The position numbers were made by a program, and so were the translations under genes. A model generated the notes under the pieces. It had not been told where the DNA came from, searched no databases, and saw nothing but the letters and a program-made list of their open reading frames with translations. A stretch of DNA of 64,000 nucleotides from Astrothelium macrocarpum (taxonomy: Eukaryota; Ascomycota; Dothideomycetes; Trypetheliales; Trypetheliaceae): the NCBI GenBank assembly GCA_021030915.1, contig JAGEMR010000003.1, forward strand, positions 372,001 to 436,000, in the 5' to 3' direction. Within the stretch, counting starts at the first letter, position 1, and every line of letters starts with the position of its first letter. Of this stretch, positions 32,420 through 44,400 are shown piece after piece.

Positions 32420-35089
32420 ATGACAGATCCGTTTTCACTTGTTACCGGCTCTATCGGAGCAACTGACGTTGTTTTCCGAGCATGCCTTGAATTCTATCGA
32501 TTCATCTCAGACATAAAGGATGCTCCTGAAGAGATCCAGGGCCTACAAAGCTGCGTTAAAGAGACAGAACTTCTTATTGAACTCTCAAAGCAATACCTAC
32601 AAGAGCTGAGGGGGAGAATATCGCCGACATCCACCTCCAATGACAAATTAATGGAAGTGATACGCTCACTCACGGGTGCGATCTCAGCATTGAACCGCGA
32701 ACTGAGTTCTCTTGCTTCTATAGCCAAGAAGTACGGTGGGACTGGCAAGTCATGGGCCAGGATCAGATATGTACTCGATGATGGAAGAATCAAAAGGGCG
32801 AGGACGAACCTCGAAAGGTCAAAACTTACACTCACCAATGCCTTGGCGCTTGCTGGCTGGTTAGTTGATCTACGAATTACTCGTTTGAATGTTACTTGAT
32901 AGTTCATGCTTAGGCAGCACTCCACCTTCAACCGAAACAGCATCGAGAATGCCGTTAAACAGAATTTTCAGGAAATGTCAACCAAGATAGATAACCACCA
33001 AAAAGCGCTTTCAATGAACAACGAGCAGCAGAAGAGAATCTCAACACGGCAAGAAAAGCTTGTTCATAGCTCTGCACGACAAGTCAAGCAGCTCAATCAA
33101 GTGCAAAATGATTTGCTCAATGCTAGGCGGGACGCCCAGCGAGAACATGGCACAACCAGAAAGAAGTTCGACGAAGGAAACTCGGCGATCATTAATATAT
33201 TCAACTCAAGAATGGACGATGTTTGCAACAGAATATCCAAAACGTCTATGACAGCGAAAATAAGCAATCGCAAGATAGTTTTTGTTGGTCAAAGTCGAAA
33301 TGATATTCTGCTTCCCCTTTTACACATGGAAGGCTTAGTCCGTGAAGCTATTCTACATACGTTCTCCTACGGAGCAGACAGAGTTCCAACGGAACATCTA
33401 CACTGGATAGGATCGGAGTTCCAGAACTTACTGTCATCAGCAATGCAAGAAGTTGCTGCCTTGTCTCAAGGATCCACAGCAACTTCGTTTGATCAATGGG
33501 ACTACTCTTTGGAGCGGAGCAATGTCTGCAGGAATGATCTCCAACGATCTATTACTTATTCGGACATAAACTACGGTCTGATACACGAGACAAGAACACA
33601 AAGATTAGAAAACAACGGAACTTTCAGAAGGAGGCGGTCGCTACAAAATTACAAACAAATCTCGTTTCGATCGCGTGCTGGGAAGCTTCGCATTCGAGCA
33701 TCTAGTAGGCATAATTTACCTGATGGTAGTCACAAGCTCAACGAAGCAACTCTTTGCTTCATTCCATCCGCTGGAGTATCTTCCACAGTCATTTTTGCCA
33801 GGTTCACTAGATTCGTGGAATATGCATCCGAGCCCAGACTCTGCACACAAATCAATGCGTTCCGCATCGTTGAAGACTTCTCCTTACATAAAGATCTATA
33901 TAGTTCTGGGACGGTTGAAGACATTGATACAGCGTTTCGAAATGGAACCATATCTCCATACGATGTCAATGAAGATGGGAAACATTACTGTTTTTGGGTA
34001 AGAACCGAGCTCCTGGCTTACCATCAAGGTGTAACTCATTTTTTCACTAACCTTGCATTTTCCAGGGGGCATGCTTGTTCGGTCGAATAGATCTGCTTCT
34101 TTATTTGGATAGCCAAGGACTTGGGGTGTCAAGTTTGAAGTAAGTAAATTGAAACACTGCGAAGAAGTCTGACGAGCCGCAGCGGTCAAGACGTCGCCGT
34201 AGATGGGTTTTTATCCTCTGTGATGTTTCAATACTGTTTGTGTGCATTGGGAGAAGCCACTTACGACGAATGGGTTCTAGATGACTTCTTAAAGGAGGAT
34301 GCACAAGAAGTGGAGATACTACTTAGAAAAATCAGTCAAGAGAGCTCTTTGAGAATGTTACGCTACTTCGAAGAGAATGTGTTCATGGCCCTGTCATCTG
34401 AGATTTGCACACTAGGTTACGGCACAGACTGTCACGGAAGATCACACAATGCAGAAAGCTCGATGCAGCTAACCAATATGTTAATAAGGCTCATAAGAAC
34501 GGCTGACTATCATAATTGCATTGACGCCGACCCACAGCAACTCGAGGAGTCCGAACATGGATATCCGATATGGATGTTCTATCTCCAGGACGCAGCATAT
34601 GATCGACATGTCTACTTGACCGACCCAAGAAAGTTCAACAAGATTCAATGGGTTATGTTATCGAAACAATCTTTGGCCAACCACGCGGGAATGCTTGAAG
34701 ATATGCTCAGTTTCCTTATCGGAGAAGTAGAAGAAGATATCCATCATCGCGATATAGAGAAGAAGACGCCATCATATCATGCGATGTACATTTCACATTG
34801 CTGGGACGATTGGTGTCGAGCATTAGAGCAAAATGAAATGCACATTGACGAAGTTCTGCGAGAAGAAGAAGGCTGGACTAAGTCGCAGGACGGAAACTGG
34901 ACCTTTCTGGAAGACGAGGGCTTAGAAACAAATATCTCTGAGCTGAGCTATTCCAAGGAGAACAGTAGACAACAAAGCGAAGTAGAAGAGAGCAGCTTGT
35001 CAGAGAATGGCGCAGAAGATGGTTACAGGGGTCGACACAACTTCAAGCAGCATGCGCGGCGCGTCCACAAGAGGCGATCCTCTGTCTGA
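32420..35089 (+). CDS. HeLo-like N-terminal domain protein, no NTPase domain
   Basis: Four exons (32420-32859, 32914-33997, 34066-34139, 34183-35089) encode 834 residues. Residues 1-160 match the pattern of the fungal Helo_like_N domain (MTDPFSLVTGSIGATDVVFR, SDIKDAPEEIQGLQSCVKET), which sits at the front of many STAND/NACHT and ankyrin proteins. It is followed by a coiled-coil region (about 165-260) and then a segment like those before ankyrin arrays in this family (GKLRIRASSRHN, LCFIPSAGVSSTVIFARF). HYCFWGACLFGRIDLLLYLD is one degenerate ankyrin-like repeat. The C-terminal 300 residues are acidic and end in RRVHKRRSSV; they are not recognised. There is no P-loop NTPase. HeLo-type domains can act in cell death and non-self recognition; that role here is inference. 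Confidence 0.75.
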
Positions 35090-35708
35090 TGGCTGAGACC
35101 TCAAACTCCAGGTATCTTATCCTCATCGGACCCCAGCAGTCTACAACTACATGTGCAGTTTGCCCGCAGGTATCTGCTGGCCGGATAGCTAAACGACAAC
35201 CATTCCTTCAACTCGCATCTTCCGATACGACTTTCACGACACTTTAGCATAATGGAAATAGGATCAAGATTCTGGAAGTGGAATGCTCAGGGAAGCCAGG
35301 ATTCATGACTATAATCGGGTCTCGCTCCCTTGACAAAGAAAGAGGGGCTTTGGCAACATCATCTTGGCCACCCTCAATTGTACGAAGCCGTTCGAAGGGT
35401 GATTTGAATCTCATTTTCTAATTGTCATTGCAGATTTTGGAGTGGAGCTTCTGATTGTTATCACAGTGACCACACCGTCGACCTCATATCGCGGGGTTAG
35501 AGGAGGGGCAATGAGGAGAGAGACGATACGTCATAGTACTACTGTGTACAGTAACTCAATTGTAAAGATAGCGATAGAGATATGTGTTAAATATGTTTAG
35601 TTGCATAGTTTCGAATGAGACGACTCCGGTCTTGCGTCTTTCTTCACAAAAAATATATCTACCTTCGGTTTTACCACCTTCGGCTACTATTCGACTCGAT
35701 CTTTGACT
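35090..35708. other. intergenic, deacetylase promoter
   Basis: About 620 AT-rich bases, no gene seen. The 60 bases before the deacetylase ATG are T/C-rich. Confidence 0.4.
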
Positions 35709-37604
35709 ATGCCTAAGAAGCGTAAGACCCACCCCCCGTTCTTACACCCACCTTCCCATTATTGCAAATCGCTTTCACAGTTCAATTTTATTAGTCGTAC
35801 TCCAGCCTCCCAAAATTTTCCCAATCTCAGCCCCAGGTCCTTCCACTCCAATTGTCCCCCTCTCAAACCCCACACTCCTTATAACCAACCACCTCTAGGC
35901 ATCCAATGCTGCATTTCAGTCGATATCGACGCCGTCGCAGGCTGGCTGGGCTCCTATCAGGGCCAAGACAGCACGTCGGACATCTCACGAGGTCTCTTTG
36001 CCGGCACGATTGGCGTGCGCCGCCTGCTAAAGATGCTCGACAAATACGGCATCAAGACGACGTGGTTCATCCCAGGCCATTCGCTCGAGACATTTCCGGA
36101 CGAGTGCCGGCTGATCGCGGAGAAGGGGCATGAGATTGGACTGCATGGGTGTGAGTTGATCTTATTTCTCCTTTTATTCGACTCGCGTCGTGGACGAGGG
36201 AGGGAGGCGGAGGGAGATTAATGGTTGAGGAGAGTCGATAATGGGAAGTGCTGATGGGATACGCGGAGGATTAGATTCCCATGAGAATCCAACCGCGATG
36301 AATCTCGAGCAGCAAACGAAAATCATGGATCGATGCTACCGTCTGATCAAAGACTTTCAGAACGGCAAGGCGCCGAGGGGTATTGTCGCGCCATGGTGGG
36401 AGTCCAGCCGCGAAGGTGCGGAGTTGATGCTCAGATATGGGCTAGATTATGATCACTGTAAGTGTGTTTCATACCCATGGGAGTACTGCTGAGGAACGTT
36501 GCTTTCTTTGGCAGCATTTAGTCACGATGACTGTCAGTGCTACTGGCTCAGGACAGGAGACTCCTGGATTCCGATCGAGTATGACAAGAGTCCAGAACAT
36601 TGGATGAAGCCGTTGCAGGCAGGGGTGATGACAGGACTGTGCGAGATTCCGGCAAATTGGGTGAGCATTGAATCTTGTACTATGAACGGCTTTCCTGCTT
36701 AGTGGTCAAATGTACTGTCATCGCATTCGGCTATTTACATCCAGAAGTCCATTTCCCATTTCCAATGTTCCATCTCCGTCTAAATGCTTTGGTCTCATTC
36801 TGAATGTTTTGATCTCATTCCTAATGTTTTGGTCTTGTTCCAAATGTTTTGGTCTTGTTCGAGTGTTGTGGTCTCGTTCTCAATGCGTGGTTTTTCTCAT
36901 TGTTATTTTGATCTCTTGCCCAATATTTTTGGGCTTTTTTTAAGACGTCTGCATCTTGACTTAGCCACTTTTTTCTTCTTTTTTCTGATGCTGATCGATG
37001 AAAATCATGTTTCTGTCCTCTTTGAGATGTGTTTTCGTCTTTACCTAAGATCACTTCCATCTAGTATCTCGACGACCTTCCGCCCATGATGTTCATAAAG
37101 AAAGCGCCAAATAGTCATGGATGGGTGAATCCAAGGGATGTAGAGGAGCTGTGGCTCGACCACTTCAATTATTTCTATCGCGAATATGACGAATTCGTGT
37201 TTCCTGTCACAGTTGTAAGTACTCCTGATATCAACGCCCATTCCAACTCTGTTTCTGACATCGTCCCATAGCATCCGGATGTGAGCGGGCATCCGCATGC
37301 ATTGCTCATGCTTGAAAGGTATGTATCACGAGATTCCGAAAGTCGAGAACCATCGTGAGTCCGGTGAACTGAAATCAGATCTTAGGATCATCGAATATAT
37401 CAACACGAAAGAGGGAGTAGAATGGGTAACCATGGAACAAATCGCAGATGATTTCAAGTCGAAGAATCAGCCTCCGAAAGGAGCTCTAATGCCTGCGGAG
37501 GTTGGTGCCATCCTGGATAATCCAAGTGAGCACCCTCCAATTCCGTGTTTGAATCGATCGCTGATCTTTGTGGCGTAGATTTGACGCTCAAGACGAACGA
37601 CTAG
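35709..37604 (+). CDS. polysaccharide deacetylase family protein (NodB fold)
   Basis: Eight exons: 35709-35721, 35899-36150, 36275-36457, 36515-36660, 37065-37214, 37272-37318, 37386-37525 and 37579-37604. The sum is 957 nt, 318 residues. The first exon is only 13 nt (MPKKR) and intron 4 is 404 nt. The NodB domain has the metal Asp in CISVDIDAVAGWLGSY, then KYGIKTTWFIPGHSLETFP, GHEIGLHGYSHENP with the metal His, GIVAPWWESSREG, HDDCQCYWLRTGDSW, EIPANW and NSHGWVNPRDVEELW. Relatives remove acetyl or related amide groups from chitin, peptidoglycan or small amides (PuuE-like allantoinase); there is no signal peptide, so a cytosolic substrate is more likely than wall chitin. The last intron (37526-37578) is inferred: its acceptor TAG is also the stop of the unspliced form. 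Confidence 0.85.
36781..36900 (+). repeat. 20-bp tandem repeat inside a deacetylase intron
   Basis: About six head-to-tail copies of a 20-base unit around AATGTTTTGGTCTTGTTC; copies at 36781, 36801, 36821 and 36841 are in exact 20-base register, the next two are diverged. It lies within the 404-nt intron 4 (36661-37064), far longer than the other introns in the window, so expansion of the repeat explains the length. Confidence 0.85.
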
Positions 37605-38339
37605 CAGTTGGAAATAGCGAAGTCTGTCCCAATTCATCGCAGAACATGACATTGATTTTTTATCGGGAGTTTGTAGGAGAGGATAGTAGGAAACGAAGTA
37701 TCGTCCGCTCCAGACATTGTTGATTAAGAGATTTGTACACGAGGAGGAAAGCATTCGATTTGTAGTTGAATAATTACTTTCCGCGTCTGGCTTATCTTGT
37801 AGTTTCTTCTTCAAAATGTAGACGTTTTTAGTCCATGGAAGAGCATCTCAGCATTTTGCAAGCCTAGATTGCTTGGCTCACGAAAATGAATTATGTTTCG
37901 AGCGATGTATACAGTTGAGGCGGGTCTGGTACCTTGCAAAATCTTTGTCCCGTGCCCTCAACAGGCGAAACGTGCTCAAAGTGGACATGCAACTCCGAGC
38001 AGTCACTGGAAACGGGATCCCATCCTCTCTCAGTAGTCTATTCAGAGCAAGTCTTAGTGGGCAGAGTAGGGTTCTATCATATTGGAGGGGCTCCAAGGAG
38101 TCTGTGCTGTTGCATTGGCAGGAGGCATTGTTGTGACACTCAGAGCACGGAATTCGTCGGGGGACTTGGCGGAATTCTCGGTGGAACAAGGTCCTTAACG
38201 ATTCTTTTCGATGATTGTCCCTGAACGCGTCAAGGTGAAAAGCCTAGGTACCCCAACAAGGAGTCACAACGATATCATTCGCTTTCAAGAGGCACTCGAG
38301 AAAAATCGAAAAGCTTCTGTGATCGATTTCTTACTCATT
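37605..38339. other. intergenic between convergent deacetylase and VMA12 genes
   Basis: About 735 bases. Overlapping short ORFs on both strands (37873-38224) resemble nothing known. It probably contains both 3' untranslated regions. Confidence 0.45.
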
Positions 38340-39186
38340 TCAACCGGCCTTTTCTTTCCTGTTCCTGAGTTGACCATTGTTCACTGCTTTTCCGGCAGAG
38401 GACTTCTTTTCGGAACCGTCAATGACCCAGGTTTCAGAAATTTCCTTGCGTTCAATCTTCGTTTTCTCTGTCTCTTTTGCTTCTTTTACCCGTCTTATGT
38501 ATCCGGAGTAGATGGCGATTTCTGCAATGGCAACGACACCACTACCACTCAGACTTAAAGCCAGTCGCGGAGGAACGCTCCAGTGGCGCGCAGCTATCCA
38601 GATTGTGACACTGCATGCAATAATCGAGATGAGAACGTTCACGATGAGGGCTAGCTGTCGGTTGACGTCTGCGTAGGTGACTTCGTCTTCCTCCTCTCTA
38701 CCAGTGGAGGGAAACAGATAGGCATGTGGTGAATTTGCATATCTTTGAGCAAACGTTTCGGGTTTTGGAGGAGGGTTCAACATGCGCTCGTATTTTCGTG
38801 TTTCCTCCTCTTCGCGCAGTCGAGCCATCAAAGCCTTATATTCGTTGCTCTACAGCTATGAGTCAGCCACATCTTCACCGCAGGTATATTTGATAACTTA
38901 CAGGCTCTTTCTTGGGTGGTGGAGGGGAAATAAATACTTTGGAGCCGCGAAGAAGCTCTTCTAGATGGTAAGAAACCTGGACGTCCGCTCCAGCAGAGCT
39001 TTGATAATGCCTTTTCAAGCTCCTAGAAATGTCGATAAGCTGTCCATGCGAGATCGGCTTCCCCACTTCCGGATTTTCCAGGGAGGGTTCTGTTGGTGAT
39101 TGTGATCCAGTGACATCGATGAGACTAAGCTTAACGTATTGCTGGACCGCTGCCACAGAGGCGGCGGTCATAGTGAGAAGCACCAT
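38340..39186 (-). CDS. vma12: V-ATPase assembly factor, VMA12/VPH2 family
   Basis: Two exons on the minus strand (39186-38902 and 38849-38340) joined by a 52-nt intron; 264 residues. The N-terminal half is cytosolic with LENPEVGKPISHGQLIDISR and HLEELLRGSKVFISPPPPKKEP. After the intron come a Glu/Arg-rich helix (NEYKALMARLREEEETRKYERML) and then two membrane segments: about 180-200 (LALIVNVLISIIACSVTIW) and about 207-226 (RLALSLSGSGVVAIAEIAIY). This layout matches the ER factor that, with Vma21 and Vma22, helps assemble the V0 sector of the vacuolar proton pump. The C-terminus is Lys/Glu-rich. It shares a short divergent promoter with COQ1. Confidence 0.85.
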
Positions 39187-39491
39187 TTCAGGCCAGATAG
39201 AATCCGATTGTACCTGCAGCTAGCCGATGCGAGATCTTAAGGTTGGACCCTGAGTAGCGACGGAAAATAGCGGGCGTCATTCATTCAACGTTTTTTACGC
39301 CTCCGCAAATCTCAAACATTCCGAATTTCACTAATCAACCCCGGCCTTTCCTATTGTACCAGCTCCATAGCAATTGATCGACGACTTTTCAGAACTAATT
39401 GGCGCAATAAACTAAACGACGACGTCTTCTAATTTCCTATTGTTGTATTCATGTCCGCGTAAAAAGCCCACGACCGAATTTTACTTGGAGT
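39187..39491. promoter_or_regulatory. divergent promoter of VMA12 and COQ1
   Basis: Only 305 bases separate the two ATGs, so both promoters and leaders must lie here. It is AT-rich toward the COQ1 side. No TATA box is evident on either strand. Confidence 0.6.
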
Positions 39492-40957
39492 ATGAAGCTC
39501 CATATGCCGCAAGCTTCTACGCTTGCCACTGGCCCATTATCCTATCGTCCTCAGATTCCTCGATGCCCTCAATGTCTTCGACCTTTCCCTTCAATCCGAT
39601 ACGCATATTACCACCCTTCTCGAAGAAGAACACAACCCGCCTGGGCCGCTGCAGTCTCCGCTGCCCAACATGTCTTTAACAACGACCCACCTCCCCAAGC
39701 TTCCCCAATCTCAATCGACCCAATTCGAACAGTAGCAAAAGAGATGAAATTTTTAACAGGCAACATACGACAACTCCTTGGCTCCGGACACCCAACCCTC
39801 GACACCGTCGCAAAATACTACACCCAATCCGAAGGCAAATTCATCCGTCCCATGCTCGTCCTCCTCATGTCCCAAGCCACCGCCCGCAGTCCCTCCCACC
39901 CCGGCCGCACCACCCACTTCTCCTCGCAAGCCATCAACACGCCCCTGACCTCGCCCTCCATCCTCTCGGACCTCAATCCCTCAGCCCCAGACTACGACAC
40001 CACCAAATACAACCCACTCACCGCCCCCCCGCAACCACACACGCTCGACCCCTCCTCCACGCCCGACATCCTCCCGTCGCAGCACCGACTCGCCGAGATC
40101 ACCGAGCTCATCCACACCGCCTCGCTGCTGCACGACGACGTGCTCGACACATCACAGACACGGCGGGGCCAGGCGAGCGCGAACCTCGCCTTCGGCAACA
40201 AGATGGCCGTGTTGGCGGGGGACTTTTTGCTGGGGCGGGCGTCGGTGGCGCTGGCGCGGCTGCGCGACCCGGAGGTGACGGAGCTGCTGGCGAGCGTGAT
40301 TGCGAACCTGGTCGAGGGCGAGTTCATGCAGTTGCGGAATACCGCTGCGTCGTCTGCGGAGGAGGACGGGCAGGGGGGAGGGGAGCAGGAGGTGTATAGT
40401 GATGCTGCGCTGGATTACTATCTCCAGAAGACGTATCTCAAGTCGGCGTCGCTGATCTCCAAGTCGTGTCGTGCGGCGGCCATCTTGGGGAGCGCGGAGC
40501 GGGAGACGGTGGAGGCGAGTTATCGGTATGGGAGGAATTTGGGATTGGCGTTTCAGTTGGTTGATGATATGCTGGATTATACGGGGGAGGGAGGTGAGTT
40601 GGGGAAGCCAGCAGGTGCGGATTTGGAGCTGGGCTTGGCAACGGCACCATTGCTGTTTGCGTGGCGGGCGAAGCCGAGGGGGGAGTTGGGGCAGTTAGTG
40701 AGGAGAAAGTTTGAAGAGGAGGGTGATGTCACAAGAGTGAGTTCCTTCATTCTTGTTTTGGATCTTATGTGAACGCAATGCTGACGATTGACCAGGCGCG
40801 AGAATTGGTGGCGGCCAGTGACGGTATTGAGCAGACACGACTATTAGCACAGGAGTACGTCGATAATGCGGTCCGCGCGTTGAATGGCTTTCCTGCGAGT
40901 GAGGCCAAGGATGGGCTAGTAGAAATGTGCACAAAAGTAATGCAGCGGCGGAAGTAA
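39492..40957 (+). CDS. coq1: mitochondrial polyprenyl diphosphate synthase (ubiquinone side chain)
   Basis: Two exons (39492-40736, 40796-40957) encode 468 residues. It extends isoprenoid diphosphate to the long chain used for ubiquinone, in the mitochondrial matrix. The basic N-terminus fits import. Trans-prenyltransferase motifs: GNIRQLLGSGHPTLDTVAKY, KFIRPMLVLLM, the first Asp-rich motif LHDDVLDTSQTRRGQ (about 213-227), FGNKMAVLAGDFLLGRA, and the second motif AFQLVDDMLDYTG (about 355-367). A Pro/Ser/Thr insert (about residues 135-195) lies between the first helices, longer than in yeast. The second exon supplies the C-terminal helix NAVRALNGFPASEAKDGLVE. The body of the gene is a strong skew island. 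Confidence 0.95.
39840..40735. other. GC-skew inversion island 4
   Basis: On the + strand 40021-40080 has 37 C and 8 G; 40561-40620 has 28 G and 6 C. The switch is near 40150-40200, between the first and second Asp-rich motifs of COQ1. The C-rich arm corresponds to the Pro/Ser/Thr insert of the protein. Confidence 0.85.
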
Positions 40958-41304
40958 GAAGGGGAAAAAAAGGGTGAATATTGTGCTTTATTCTTGCATT
41001 TCGAAGCGATGTATAAAGTAGTCTTGCCTTGACAAGACTAAACTCAGGGATTACGACACTCGGCATTTTGGCTCATGTACCTGTGGATGCCCATAGATAT
41101 GTATACAGTGTATAAACTAGCTTCAGTTTCATTTCCAGTTACTTACATCTATTCAGACAACGGTGATATTCAAAGCTCGTCGAATCACGAGGTCTACCAC
41201 GACCGAAGCGCCTTGACCACAATGCAAATGCAATCCTTTTGTCTAATATAATCCCACAATGTCATTTCAACATCCACAGCCAACTCAGTCCTTGCTTTGA
41301 GCAT
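40958..41304. other. intergenic between convergent COQ1 and HEM14
   Basis: About 350 AT-rich bases holding both 3' ends. No gene or repeat seen. Confidence 0.5.
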
Positions 41305-43225
41305 TCATTTGTCGTGCTCATGTCTTGGCGTTACTCTCCCCTGCCTTAAACAATTCGCACAAAGCAACATCCACGGATCCTCCTCCACAAACCCCTCCAA
41401 ACCTGTCTTCATTCCTTCTCTCAATCCTTTGGCCACTCGCCACGCAGAACTGATACAATCGTGCACTCCAACTCCTCCGTACCAGCTACCCGCAACTCTC
41501 AACCTTCCTTGGAAAGCGTATTTGAGGTCTTGATGCGCGGTGCGCATGCGCGCTGAGTATCCTACCGTGTACTGCGGAATACAGTTCTTCTGGAGCGCAA
41601 CGTTATATGCCGTTGGAGCAACAGTGATGCCAAGATGGCGGCGGAGTAGTGATGTGGCGAGATCGAGCCCTTCTTGCTCTGAAGGGTAATACGTGAAATC
41701 GTCCCAAAAGTGCCCGCCAAGCATAACGGTCAGTTTAGTACCTGGCACGGTGTCCTGAGATAAGTTGGGAGGTTGTTCGGAAGAAGTGTCGCCCGAGCGA
41801 GGGCTATCCTGCAGGGCGAATTGGCTGGCGCTGGGAGTGTCGAACATGTGATTTGTGCCATACGAAGAGTCAAAGATGACGCCGAGAGCGCGTTCAGGAT
41901 TCTGCGCAAAGGGGACGGACTGTGGGATGAGATAGCCAAAACCACTGTAAGGGATGAGTTTCGGGTCGGGATAATAGAGTGATACGACTTGGCAGGTAGC
42001 GGCGGATACTTCGTGGAGAGACGGAAGATGAGTGGAATTAGGGTCGAAGTTTGACGTAGTTGGTGAGACGGTAGAAGGTGTGCGACGAGTCAAAGTGCTG
42101 AGGGTCTGCGCAGAGATTGTTGATATCATGTGTGAGTGGTGAGCTTTCGTTTGGTTCGGTAGCTCGACTTCGATTTGCTGCTTTGCAAGACAAATGCTTG
42201 AGATTCTGGTGTCCGTTTTGAATGTAATTTTTGAATTCTGTCGAAGTTTTTCTGCAAGTCGGTCAACAAGCTGACCAATTCCATCTTTGAATGTGTACAC
42301 TGCGGCATCGCGGAACAAGGCTAAGAGCTTTGGAGGCAACTGCGAACTGAACATGGCCTGCATGACATCCAAGTCTTGCTTTTTGACGAGTTTCACATCG
42401 TGACTCCAACAATGAGCAAACGCTAATACCATGCTATTAAATCTTCCTTCAAATTCCCATAGTAGTGGGAAGATGCTCTTCATACTGAGCTTCCAGATAT
42501 CTCCAGCATAAATGCCATGTATCATTGCGGACACGAGATTATTAGCAATTGCAGGGGACAGCCTCCTGCTAAAGAATGATCCCACAGATTCATCTGCAAC
42601 GCCATCATCTCTTCTCTCTTGAAATCCCTCTCTAAGTACAGGCATCGAATTTCCCCTAAAGAGAGGTTCGGTGATGAAGGAAGTGAATACTTGAGCAAAG
42701 CTCAAGTCCTTGCTTGGTGCTGGTAGTCTGACGAGATGATCCGGATAATAGATGTAACGATTGAGGGCGGCCGGCGACGTTGTTGAGCTGGAAATGATAT
42801 CATTCTCAAGTCCAAGATCCTGAATCTAGGGTGCAGGTGTGAGACTTAGCATATTTCTCAACGCACAATCTCAAAGGCCTACAATTTACCAGTTTAGCGG
42901 TGATTGAGCCTCCTGTTGGACGTAAAGTACGTGGGCCTTGCTCAAACACAATGCTTCCGCCAGGCACGTCTACTCTTTTTGATAGTAGCCATCCACCTAT
43001 CCTTGACGAAGCCTCGTAAATTGTGATCTTAGCTCCGGGGAATTCTTTTGCAACATTGTAGGCCGCCGCAAGGCCGGTGATCCCACCCCCTAGAATAGCG
43101 ACATCATTCACTTCATTTGTAGAGTATTGTCGAGATTGGCGAACTTGGGAGGATGCAATTGGACAATAGAGCGACTGGGATTTGCATGTGGACAATAATC
43201 TTATGCCACATCTCTTCGGTAGCAT
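41305..43225 (-). CDS. hem14: protoporphyrinogen oxidase
   Basis: Two exons on the minus strand (43225-42890 and 42825-41305), 618 residues, somewhat longer than yeast Hem14 (539). It oxidises protoporphyrinogen IX to protoporphyrin IX, the penultimate step of heme synthesis, at the outer face of the inner mitochondrial membrane. The Arg/Ser-rich N-terminus (LPKRCGIRLLSTCKS) suits import. The FAD-binding Rossmann motif is VAILGGGITGLAAAYNVAKE with Glu at the end of strand 2 (YEASSRIGGW); the substrate-side EQGPRTLRPTGG follows. The C-terminus has the second FAD segment RVAGSWYGGVGVHDCISSA. Start: ATG 43225 is used; the in-frame TTG upstream is not. A Ser/Pro-rich insert near the C-terminus (about residues 455-480) is unusual. 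Confidence 0.93.
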
Positions 43226-43712
43226 CGCAAGCAACGGCGAGCAATGGGGAAGACGGAGAAAGTGGATTTAAAAATCACCGGTTAAAGAGGTGAAGTGGTG
43301 CACTGTCAAAGCGCATTCGACGAATAGCGTCAAAGATTTGCATTCTTTGGGTTGGTGTACAAATCACTTGTGTCTGTCGGCAGTACTTCAACTTCGTCAG
43401 AATATATTACTTTTCAAACACTGCTAAGATTTTGTACGTAAGTGCCAAGGTTCTGTCTACACGAAGGCCCGATTTACCCTACTTTGGGAGTACTTTTTAC
43501 AGAATTCTATTCTGGATATATTGGGAAAAGAACCGCAAACGAGACATGGAAGCTTTCCTTCATGAAAACCGAACCTGCCATGAGTAAGGCAGTATTTGTC
43601 CATATCTATCTATAGACTACAATCGTCGAGAGAATTCCGATCCCAAGAACAGCACTTGTCACATCATGCCTTGTTTGTACGCTACCACCCATTACCCAAA
43701 TTCCCACCCATA
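43226..43712. other. intergenic, HEM14 promoter and NAB2 3' flank
   Basis: About 490 AT-rich bases between two minus-strand genes. No gene recognised. Confidence 0.4.
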
Positions 43713-44400
43713 TTAAGTAACAATCTGTGTTTCCTCCCCGCTCGCACCACTTCCCGGAATAATCAACTCCTCGCTATCCTCATCATGCACAAACTTTCTC
43801 TCGCTCACGTGGCTATTCTCGCCCCCTTCGTCCTTCCCGCCCCCATTCGCCACCCACACCTTATCCTCAAACTTCCCACGCTTCTGTCCCTCATCGTGCT
43901 TGAACATGCAGTACGCATTCGTGCACGGATTGAACTTGCACTTGACCGTGCTGTGTGAAAACCTGCAGCCAGGGACGGCGCAGTCGGCTCCGTTGCGGCA
44001 AGGTGGTGTGCTGGGATGTTTGAACGGACAGACCGGATTGGTGCAGTTGGGGAAAAACTTGCAGTCTTGCTCGGCTTGGAAGTTGGTCTTCTTGGCGGGG
44101 GACGGGTGCTTGCCGGTGCATTTATGGTTTTTGCAGGCGGCGCCAAAGGAGCATTCGTTGGCCATGTCGATGGCCATGCCGGGTGGGGCAGCGGGTGATT
44201 GGTGGACAAAGGGACAGTCGGGTTTGGTGCATGAGATGTTGAAGCGGCAGACGCTCTCCGAGGGTTCTTTGTGCTCTTGTGAGGTCTCGACGTCCATTGA
44301 AGACGAAGGATCGTCGATAGTGGGTACCTCGTGGGCGTCTGTGTCCATAGCATCGCCGCTATGCTTGTGCTTGTTTGGTTGTCCATTCTGCCTTTGAGGT
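43700..44400. other. GC-skew inversion island 5
   Basis: On the + strand 43801-43860 has 32 C and 8 G; 44161-44220 has 27 G and 12 C. The switch is near 43950. The arms are weaker on the right than in the other islands. The gene is on the minus strand. Confidence 0.7.

Noticed and set aside
39523..39735. Alternative + frame over the COQ1 N-terminus
   Set aside because: The COQ1 frame continues into the conserved catalytic domain, the other does not.
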